This document shows, one piece after another, positions 55,488-64,000 of a DNA stretch of 64,000 nucleotides (positions are counted from its first letter, which is position 1; every line of letters begins with the position of its first letter). The notes beneath the pieces were generated by a model that did no database searches, was not told the DNA's origin, and was given only the letters and a program-made list of their open reading frames with translations. A program made the position numbers and the translations under genes. The stretch lies in contig NW_006767436.1 in assembly GCF_000264995.1 (NCBI RefSeq), positions 1,390,800 to 1,454,799 on the forward strand, given 5' to 3'. Origin of the DNA: Punctularia strigosozonata HHB-11173 SS5. Its lineage: Eukaryota; Basidiomycota; Agaricomycetes; Corticiales; Punctulariaceae.

Positions 55488-55807
55488 CTACGGACCCTTG
55501 GGCTCCGGTGTGAGCTGCTTGATGGAGCCTAGGTGAGCGCCCGCAGTGTTGCCTCTGAATCGTTTCCTCATATCAAGCTGATGATCATAAGTGAGAAAGG
55601 GGAAACATGTATGGGGTATTGAGACAAACGTACTAGACCCCGTTTACATTCGAAAGTTGCTTTCCTAAGGTCCTGACATTCTTGGGGCATCTCGCTCATA
55701 TGATTGCGTAGACAGTCTGAAGGGAGATTCCCTTGCTTCATGACGCAGTCGGAGTGTATTATACAGTCTTTGAATGCCGCCACCAAGGGAGCACAATTGT
55801 TGGACAT
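55488..55807 (-). CDS. PET191: Cytochrome c oxidase assembly factor PET191 / COA5
   Basis: Two exons (55807-55634, 55577-55488) give about 87 residues. Twin CX9C motifs are visible: CAPLVAAFKDC and, later, CQDLRKATFEC. They enclose the family core HSDCVMKQGNLPSDCL. The C terminus LDMRKRFRGNTAGAH comes from the second exon. The Met of MSNNC was chosen because homologues begin there; an in-frame Met 12 codons upstream also exists. The protein is imported into the intermembrane space and needed for complex IV assembly. It is head to head with IBA57, 135 bp apart. Confidence 0.94.
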
Positions 55808-55942
55808 GTCGAGGAACACGGCGGAAGGTGGGGGCACTGCCACTGCAGCGGACCGATGACTGACGCACCTCCGTCGGGTTCTCGGAAGGCTTTGTAAACC
55901 GTCCGCAACGACGACCTTAACGCAACTGCATTGAACCTCGAA
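55808..55942. promoter_or_regulatory. Shared divergent promoter region, PET191 / IBA57
   Basis: A 135 bp interval serving two mitochondrial assembly factors, so co-regulation is plausible. Confidence 0.5.
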
Positions 55943-57275
55943 ATGCCCGTGCCTCCAGCAGTCCGAGCTCTTGTCCGATCAACACCTTCCATCGCGCCAG
56001 TACCCCATCGAGCTATACTGTCGTTAACGGGCTCGCAAGCATCGGAATTTCTCAATGGTCAACTAGCAAGCTCCGTCTCGGTCCCTCCCAGGCCGAGGTT
56101 CTCAGCATTCCTGCATGCTCAGGCATGTCACATCGGTCTGGCGTCTCGGATACCCAGTGTAATATTTGTACCGCTCAGGGAAGGGTGATGTACGATGTGT
56201 TCATATACACCAGGACCGACCCAACCGGAAAGCCGAGTTATCTCATCGAATACGACGCGCGAGAGTCGGAAGCGCCACCCTTGTTGCCCATGCTGAAGAG
56301 ATATGTGTTGCGGTCGAAAGTCAAGATACGAGACGTAACGGAGGAGTACGACGTTTGGTCAGCATGGGGTTCCGAGCAGTCAGACTCGCATGCTCCGGAG
56401 CCCAAGAAGAAATGGAGTTGGGCCCCCAGTGGCGCTGTAGAACCTGTCTGGGATGCCTCAGAAGAATGGCCATGGGGTCACGAAGACCTGGCGTTGAATG
56501 ATGCCAGAGCTCCTGGTATGGGACGGAGACAGCTGGTGACGAAAGGAGAACTCCGTGAGTATTTTCCACCCTCACAGAAATAAGGGCTAAAGCACGACTG
56601 TGCTAGCGAAGGAGAGATCGTCCCATGACATTGTTACGTCCGCCGATTATACACTTCATCGCGTATTGCACGGTGTGCCTGAAGGCGTCGTAGACATTCC
56701 TCCGATGCACGCCTTACCCATGGACTCAAACCTCGACGTAATGGGCGGATGTGAATCTTAGAATCCCTGCCAATGTGTAGTACCCCAAGACTGACGTCGA
56801 TCTTGTCCACAGTGGATTTCAGGAAGGGTTGCTACGTTGGTCAGGAGCTCACAGTGCGCACTTACCATACGGGCATGGTAAGGAAGCGAGTATTGCCGGT
56901 CTGTATCCAGGATTTGCGAAGCGAAACGTGCGTCAGCCTCGAATCGTGTTCCCTTCAGACTCATCATATGATTACAGCGAGACGTCCGCTCTAGCCAGCT
57001 CAATTCCTGCCAACTTAGACATCAAATCCGCAATCGCGCAAACGTCAAATCCCAGCAAACCTACTCCAAGGCCGCGAGGAACGGGAAAATTGCTGACTTC
57101 TTCACACGGCGTAGGGCTAGCCCTCTTACGTCTTGAACATGTGGAAGGTGTACAACGGGGTTTGCTGAGGTTCACAGCGGAGGCGGGGACGGAGGAGGGC
57201 GCACGGAGTTGGCGCATATGGCCTTGGTGGCCGTCTTGGTGGCCCACAAAGTCTGCAGATACAACCGAAGCGTGA
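55943..57275 (+). CDS. IBA57: Mitochondrial iron-sulfur assembly factor IBA57
   Basis: Five exons (55943-56122, 56179-56554, 56607-56750, 56813-56898, 56937-57275) give about 374 residues. It is a GcvT-like fold protein with the IBA57 signature [19 protein letters not shown] containing the conserved KGCYxGQE Cys. Other landmarks are [27 protein letters not shown] and [19 protein letters not shown]. It acts with ISCA1/ISCA2 in making 4Fe-4S clusters in mitochondria. The first intron appears to begin GCATGT, a GC donor. The fourth intron is only 38 nt. An upstream in-frame Met at 55931 is an alternative start. Confidence 0.92.
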
Positions 57276-57361
57276 TTCCAGCTGAATAGTTTTGTGAACG
57301 GATGGCCAGTTTTACAGCGTTCAGGCTTCCAACGGAGGCACGTAACTATGCTATGATCGTG

Positions 57362-57820
57362 TTATGACCAAACCATTCGTTCTGCCAATACCTGGGCAAT
57401 CACGAAGTCACCATCGTGACTAACCGATACATGGAGTTTGCTGAGGATAGACGGCTCGTGACCTGCAGCTGCATATTCCAGTGTAGGCTTCGCATGTTTC
57501 CCGTGAAGCTTGGTTCGGTATGTAAGCTCTTTCCATGTAGGTATAATATAAGGATGCAAGGCTTTATACGCGGCCTCCTTCACAGCCCAACTGGCAGTAT
57601 ATGTTCAGTCCGGCATCCCGAGCCGATAAACTCAAAGTACATACCGAACGGACAGGTACCTGGTACGATGCTGCACATCTTCGACAGCGATTGCTCCCCA
57701 GTCGAGTTGTTCATCGGGGCTCAAGATCCGCAGAGCTAATCTTTCAAATGATCGTCTCCGGGCCAAAGACAAGATGCGGGGTGCGTAGACTAGGTCAATC
57801 CCGATGCCGAGGACCGTCAT
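57362..57820 (-). CDS. Holo-[acyl-carrier-protein] synthase (AcpS type)
   Basis: Two exons (57820-57645, 57590-57362) give about 134 residues, normal for AcpS. Motifs: the N-terminal VLGIGIDLVYAPRI with the metal-binding Asp, then FERLALRILSPDEQ, and RWAVKEAAYKALHPY formed across the intron with the catalytic Lys-Glu. The C terminus contains LHVSVSHDGDFVIAQVLA. Such enzymes load phosphopantetheine on acyl carrier protein; this is probably the mitochondrial Ppt2 type. The start codon is only 78 bp from that of Elp2 on the other strand. Confidence 0.92.
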
Positions 57821-57898
57821 GGGGCGCGGAAAGAGACCATTACACCGCCACATATATATCCACTGGATTTTGAAGTTCTTTGAGTCCAAGCAAGTGTT
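57821..57898. promoter_or_regulatory. 78 bp shared promoter region, AcpS / Elp2
   Basis: This is the shortest divergent interval in the window. It contains a TATATAT stretch around 57853-57859. Either gene must use promoter sequence lying in the leader or coding sequence of the other. Confidence 0.55.
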
Positions 57899-60800
57899 AT
57901 GCATGTGCGAACAGAATACATCGCCGCCTCTGTGAACAGGTTTCCTCAGGCCGCGGATGCCTCTTCATCATCATTGGTTGCGTTCGGATCAGGTCGTTTC
58001 GTGGCTTTTTGGAACACAACCGTGCGTTTACTACGTTTCGTTCACCTTCTGGTCACAATCAAGATTGTTCTCCTTAGGACCGTGCTGATCGAGGCGTATA
58101 CGATACATTGCCCGGTCATGAGGCCTCTGTAACATGTGTGCGTTTTGCGCGAGATGATCTCTTGATTAGCGGAGACGAGAAGGGATTCGTAGGCATCTCG
58201 AGGCAAACTGTCGAACATGTACGCCTACCTCTCATGGTTTATGGTGCAAAATCCTTCTATTAATTTTGTCGTCTTCGACATCCCAGTGGGATCTTGTCTC
58301 GAAGTTTCGGGCGCATACGCAAGGCATCTCCGCAATCGCGTTCCACGGAGACTATCTCATTACCGGTGCTTCTGATTCCTCGGTCAAGATCTGGAGAGCA
58401 AATCTTCACACAGGTCATTAGCACTTTTCTCCACATACTCCTCACACTCAATCAAAAATAGGCGCTGCAGAAGAGCTTCAAAGGCTTGACCCGAGGGGCA
58501 ATCTTCCCCTAACACTTGCATTGACTAGCCTCCCAGGAGTCACCAATGGTGAATTCCATTGTCATTTTATTCCCTTCGGCGAGATGGTCTTACGCACTTT
58601 GCTAGGTGTTATCCTTGCCGTTGGAGGCACAGGAACCACAATTCAGGTTTGGAGCAGCTCTTCTACAAACAATGCAAGTCATTCCTTTGCACAGGTTAGG
58701 AAGTACCCTGACTACTCCGTAGTTTGTGCTTGTAGCGACGCTTGCAGGACACGAAGACTGGATTAGGAGCTTGACGTTCCGCCCACCCACATCTCAGCAA
58801 GAACCTATTATCCTTGCTTCAGGCTCAGGAGACAGCACGATCCGCCTTTGGAATATCGAACCCCAAGAGGAGACTCGGTCAAGTCGGGGTGCTGATGATG
58901 GTTTGAGCGATGAACTCCTGGACGCTTTCGAAGCATCTCTAGGCAACCCTATCGGTGGGGAAGAAGGCGGCCGACAGATATCCCTCAAGAGACATAGTGT
59001 CAATATCAGGACACCAGACGGTAGGTATGAGGTGAAACTGTGTTTCGTAACCTGTTCAAAAGGTGTAACACGCGGTTACAGGCTCCTGCACTATTACATT
59101 ACGTTCGACGCGCTCCTCATAGGCCATGAGGCTGCTGTTACCTCTCTTTCCTGGCAACCTCCCACGTATGATCGTTCCCCGCCCACTTTGCTATCGAGTT
59201 CAACGGATTCCTCCGTTATATTGTGGTCACCCTCGTCCATGTTGGCATACGGTGATACTCAGTCGATCTGGATCAATCGACAACGATTCGGAGACGTTGG
59301 AGGTCAACGTCTGGGCGGTTTCGTTGGCGGTCTGTGGGCGAAGAATGGTTCCGAGGTCCTGGCGTGGGGTTGGAGCGGTGGCTGGCGGAGATGGCAAAAC
59401 TCATCGACAGCAAGTGGACATAAAAACGAATTATGGAGAGAGATCGGCGCGGTCACCGGGCATGGCGGCCCCGTTCATGGCATCGACTGGAGCCCGGGCG
59501 GCGAGTACCTCCTTTCTTCAAGGTGGGGCAGCCATGAGTTGACATGATGCAATCACTGAAACCCCTGCTTGTCTGTAGCTTTGATCAAACAACTCGTATA
59601 CACGGACCAGTACGGACTCTCGAAGCCGAGGATTCTTCTGCTGTCTGGCATGAAATAGGGCGGCCTCAAGTGCATGGATATGATCTTCTGCGCGTACAGT
59701 TTATCAACGCCCTCCGGTTCATAAGCATCGCGGATGAAAAGGTGGCACGAGTATTCGATGCCCCGCAGAACTTTGTGGAGCTTCTAGGCAAATTGAGAAT
59801 CAGTGTTGCTTCTGGTGAACAGGTACACCGTGATGATACATGCAGGCTTGTTATGTACTTAAGACAGGAAACAGCACAACAGACCCACTGCTGCCAGTGT
59901 CCCGCCTTTAGGTTTATCGAACAAAGCTGTTAGCACTGGTGAGTGTTGTGCACTGGCTAGACCGTAATCCTATGCCTGCTGATGAATACTATGCTTTTTG
60001 ATAAATCCTACCGAAGAGGATGATGCCGCTCCGCCTCACGCGGGGATTACATGGAGACCTACAGAAGGTGAATTAGCCTCGATGACCTTATGGCCAGAAG
60101 TGGAAAAGATATTTGGACACGGCTACGAGGTGCGAGATTGCGCCTCTGATACGGCTACGCTTCTGACGTTTCTGCCAGTCCATCTCTCTCGCGGTTTCTT
60201 CGTCGAAGAAACTCTTCGCGACCGCCTGTAAAGCGACGGCACCCGAGCATGCCGTGGTCCGAGTTTACGATGCCATTACATGGACTCCATTCGGGACGCC
60301 GCTTACAGGACATACGCTCACGGTGACGCGGATAGCGTTCAGTCCTGACGACCGATTCATCTTGACTGCATCAAGGGATCGATCATGGAGGTTATTCGAA
60401 AGAAAAGGTGAAGAAGGTGGGTAGCCTACGGGGTCTCGTCTCCATCAAGTCATCCGTGATCTTTACAGGGTACGTACCCGCCGCTGCGGGCGACAAAGCA
60501 CATGCTCGGATCATCTGGGACTGTGCGTGGTCGAAAGATGGTGACGTATTCGCGACGGCGTCAAGAGACAAAACGGTCAGTAGCTTACTCGTTGACTCTC
60601 GCTTACGCTAACTTGACATCAGGCGATGATATGGCGCAGAGTGAAAGAAGATTTTGCTGATAAATGGGCGCCGATTGTGACTATTAAGGCAAAAGAAGCA
60701 TTGACTGCCGTGGCCCTTAGCCCCAAGGATGAGAGCGGAAGGTGAAATTTATTTGTGTAACGGATGCTTCAGATCCCTTATCATTCGTGTGCAGGCGGTG

Positions 60801-61065
60801 GATGGCACTGGGGCAAGAAACAGGAGAAATTCTTATATACTCGTGCCGCACGCAGGAGAAGTGGGCGTTAGAAACGACGTTGGATCACAGGTGATTGTCG
60901 CCGCGAAAGCTAACAACGACCTGTTCTCATCCATGATGGCACAGGTCTGCACATCTCGACCATGTTCATCAGCTCCAATGGCGACCGGTGCACCAAGGAC
61001 AGCGAAAAGAGCTAGCGAGCTGCAGTGAAGATGGTACATTGAAGGTCCATGCAATGAATGAATGA
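57899..61065 (+). CDS. ELP2: Elongator complex subunit Elp2
   Basis: Fifteen exons (57899-58021, 58078-58218, 58287-58413, 58462-58548, 58606-58694, 58723-59024, 59082-59522, 59579-59822, 59875-59938, 60017-60129, 60179-60407, 60469-60575, 60623-60741, 60795-60890, 60945-61065) encode about 800 residues. The protein is a double WD40 propeller. Examples are VAFGSGRFVAFWNTT, LAGHEDWIRSLTFRPP, LASGSGDSTIRLWNIEP, DALLIGHEAAVTSLSW, LTGHTLTVTRIAFSPDDRF and SKDGDVFATASRDKT. ELASMTLWPEVEKIFGHGYE between the propellers is an Elp2 hallmark. Elongator modifies wobble uridines of tRNAs, and Elp2 scaffolds Elp1/Elp3. The junctions at 59875 and 60017 use weaker acceptors and are the least certain. Confidence 0.93.
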
Positions 61066-61267
61066 CATCCAACGCGGGTAACAATCGATAGCTGCTTATA
61101 CAGTGTGTACGAAGAATAAATAACGGTAGGGAAACAGCGGTGATCCACAAGACAAGCGCAAGGCGGGGATATAACACATGTGGAAGAGAATGAATAGAAG
61201 CATCATACTAGATAGCGGAGAACGGTCGTTCTTTGCGATAGGGATACAAATTCGGGCAGGAGCGCAG

Positions 61268-64000
61268 TCAAATGATGTCACGTAAGCTCATGGGGACTTC
61301 GGGCTGTCGAATGTGTTACTACAAGATGAAACCATGCAAAAGGGCAACGTACGCATTTGATCTTGTAAAAACATTCTATGGAGCGAAGCATCTCCACATC
61401 TCCACCTGTGGCAGTCACGAAATTGACCACGACGCCAGCTCGCGCGTAGCTGGTTGCAACAGCGGGAGCGACACTACAGCAGGGGTTCAGTCAAGAAACC
61501 CGTTGTTAGGCATGAGAAAATACATACCGATGCGCGTACTCCTCAACGGCTTTCGGTAGGTCGTAGTTGATAATCAAAGGAATTTGAGACACCTCGGTGG
61601 TCTTCACTTGGACGTCATACACGACCAGAACCTTGGCAGCCAACTGCCTCATGACGACAGCCGGAGGGCCTCTGAATTTGTTCAGCGCAGCCAGCTTGGC
61701 ACTGGCATTCATATCACCATGCTAGGGCAACTCAGCAAAGAATCAGAGGGAAGACGAAGCGCTGCTCACCAACGGGATGGCTTCCAGCCCCTTGCTCGCG
61801 AGCTTGTACACCACGGTATCAAGGGAAGTCATACCGCCAACATGTATGATCGCGTGATGAACGTCTATATCATCAAAGAGGTCGGCCAATGCTTCCAGTT
61901 TCCACTCCCTTGCCTGCGCAGTTTCTGCGCTGGAAGTCCCACGTCCGGACCCGATGATGCCTAATCCGCCACTTGGAGCACTGGGTAGAGGTTCTGGACG
62001 GCCACCCGCTGTGAAAGCAAGATAAAGGTAGAACTGGCGCAAGCCTCGGGCGCCCTGACTAGTGTCAGCATGCGTGACATTGCCATCGCGTCTAACCAGA
62101 ACCCGGACAGGCTCCCGTAATTGGATGGTTTGGGCAAGGTTGAGAACGTCCTGCGGCACCGTATTCGAGAAAAGAGCGCTTTGTCTCTCGATCTGCGAGC
62201 TGGCCCCTGTGGCGGAGTCGTCTGCTGGAGATCCAAACCCGGAAAGCCTGCGGACCTGGGCCTGAAGAGGTGTGTTCAGGTTTGCGCTAACCGAATCGGA
62301 CGACGACGACGATTGAGTGTATGGGCTCTGAGACACGGGGGATGACGAGTTCCCTGGACCACCAATGCTGGTGAGTGATCTTGAACGCGGGGGTGGGAAT
62401 CCCTTGACAATATTAAGGACGAAGTCGTGAAGATTGCGGGCGATGAGCTGATCTACTTCATCAAGCACGAGGAACCGCACTTGCGATCCATTGAGTCCTC
62501 CAGGGGCAGTGAACAGCGCGTGTAACTTCTGTGGAGTCCCACAAATAATGTGGGGCGAATTTTGCTGAAGTAGGCGTAATTCGGGCCCCAGGTCGTTACT
62601 AGCGGATGCCACACCCACACCGAGCGCTGACCGGACACCGATTGGGCCACCCAGGTCCCTAATCATCCTTTGAGCTTGAGTCGCTTGGTCCACTGTGGTA
62701 GATATCATGACAACCGTGGGGCCAACGTTCGCATTGCGATTGTTGATATGAGTCAGAACGATCTGAATTGCGGGGATCACGTATGCGGCAATTCTTTCCT
62801 GAGTAGGAGGCGCCTGAGCGATGATATCAGCGCCCTTCAAAAGGAAGGGAAGCGCGCGTTGTTGTATCTTGTTCGGAGGCCCCACGCTGCGTGAACGCGG
62901 CAGTTAGCGACCGATTTGCGCCGGCATAGAATATCATACCCGAATTTGCTAAGCGAACGAAGGAGGTCTGGTACGAGGTTCAGTTGATCCCATTTCGTCA
63001 ACGTTGCCGCGCTTTCACGAGCGGAACCACTGGCCCAGTTCTCCGACTGTCAAATTTGGTCAGGAAGCAGCGATCTAGTCACTTGTGTTGCACTCACGCC
63101 GGCAGATTCGCGGCGCATTATGCCCATCACGGACCGCCGTTGTTTATCCCGCATCAGGTCTTGACGAGGCGACGGCCCCCCCATGTCTCCGGCGCGCGGA
63201 GGGAAGTCGAGACTACCAGCAGACCAGTTGCGGATACCTGCATTGTTCATGCGGCTGGAACGGAGATCCGGACGGCTGGGAAGCCCGTGGCCAAGCAGAG
63301 AAGGGTTGGATAAGGGTGGAGATATGGCCTGATTCGGCGCGAGATCCATAGGACCGACGCCCGAGTTCGGACCATTGACATGCAGCTGATGTTGTGTCTG
63401 CAACGCCAGGAGCTGCCCGACGGAGGAAGTCAGGGTATTCAAGCGCTGCGCAATGTGCCCGACGTCATCGACCGGCAGCACTTGATTTGGAGCGATCGTG
63501 GCGCTCATGGAACCGCGCGCAGTTGATGGTATGGACGAAGTAGCAAATGGATCCTGGAACTCCGGGGGTCCATGCGAGCTACCGCGCTGGAGAAGTAGAT
63601 CCATCTTGTCATTGAGCAGTGCAAGGTCCCGTCTGATCTCGCGCGTCGCCGACTCGGAACGAGCAAGACGATGAATTATGTCCTGAATGAACGGCGAGAA
63701 CCTCAATTGTCTCTCTAATCCCAGTGAGTGGTCGTTGACGGCAGCAAACTGGCTGCCCGAGTCGAGGGAAGAAGCAGGGGAGGTCGACATAAATGGAATG
63801 GGATTGGTGAATGATGAAGATCTGGAGCTTGACACCGGACCGAGAGGAGGCGTGTCCATGAGACGTTCCTGGCTCTGACCATATACACTGTTCGTGTAAG
63901 GCCCGGAAAGATTGCGTGAACCGGCCCTGCGAATCTGCGAGCCATTGGATATTCTCATGCCGGCCACATTCGGACCAGGTGTCTCCGGTCCATCGTCCGG
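61268..64000 (-). CDS. eIF4A-fold protein with lost helicase motifs (5' end outside window)
   Basis: Six exons (64000-63098, 63046-62940, 62886-61770, 61721-61528, 61473-61353, 61303-61268); the frame is open at the right edge, so the protein starts beyond it. A ~300-residue disordered N part has two likely coiled coils (EIRRDLALLNDKMDLLLQR; HIAQRLNTLTSSVGQLL). The rest follows eIF4A in order: KIQQRALPFLLKGADIIAQA, HIICGTPQKLHALF, LVLDEVDQLIARNLHDFVLN, PVRVLVRRDGN, EWKLEALADLFD, HGDM, PLIINYDLPKAVEEYAHR, VVVNFVTA and VPMSLRDII. The ATPase motifs are changed: motif I is APPTQER, motif II DEVD, SAT is SNT, and motifs V and VI are gone. A ~60-residue Ser-rich insert follows motif II. The open frame across six exons argues for a working non-catalytic protein rather than a pseudogene. 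Confidence 0.85.

Overview
The window is nuclear DNA of a filamentous basidiomycete, most likely an Agaricomycete; the order cannot be fixed from sequence alone. The reasons are a GC-rich sequence, genes packed on both strands, many 45-70 nt introns that restore reading frame at GT-AG (sometimes GC-AG) sites, and protein families typical of mushrooms: single-exon F-box/LRR genes, a Zn2Cys6 regulator, and HSF-type and PPR proteins. All gene models were built by hand from reading frames, splice sites and family motifs. Every exon set given sums to a whole number of codons.

Layout. 1-9.2 kb: HSF-type regulator (+), TVP38/TMEM64 Golgi membrane protein (-), PEX11 (-), Tctex-type dynein light chain (+). 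9.3-13.3 kb: thiol methyltransferase (-), a 2.2 kb stretch with no recognisable gene, and an Rdx/SelW-like protein (-). 13.5-23 kb: CLASP microtubule protein (+), ribosome-biogenesis factor Erb1/BOP1 (-), actin-related protein Arp4 (+). 23-35 kb: Q-rich hypothetical (-), TRAPP subunit sedlin (-), mitochondrial rhomboid protease (+), F-box protein (+), Pch2/TRIP13 AAA ATPase (-), PPR protein (+), second F-box protein (+). 35-46 kb: DUF2423 protein (-), SmF (-), NC2-beta (+), Sfp-type phosphopantetheinyl transferase (-), PfkB kinase with a sequencing gap in its first intron (+), third F-box-like protein (-), mitochondrial aspartyl-tRNA synthetase (+). 46-64 kb: BAR-like protein (-), mitochondrial L19 (+), poly(A)-binding protein Pab2 (+), Zn2Cys6 regulator (+), PET191 (-), IBA57 (+), mitochondrial AcpS (-), Elongator subunit Elp2 (+), and an eIF4A-like protein whose helicase motifs are lost (-, running off the right edge).

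The genes are mostly housekeeping and are not a metabolic cluster. Eleven pairs are arranged head to head with only 78-231 bp between start codons, so many must share a promoter region. Mitochondrial functions recur: rhomboid, PPR, AspRS, L19, PET191, IBA57 and AcpS.

The most interesting items are the degenerate eIF4A-fold protein at the right edge, microexons of 8, 10 and 12 nt in two neighbouring genes, five GC-AG introns in four genes, and a poly-C-flanked assembly gap inside an intron. I saw no transposon, virus-like element, CRISPR array, rRNA or convincing tRNA.
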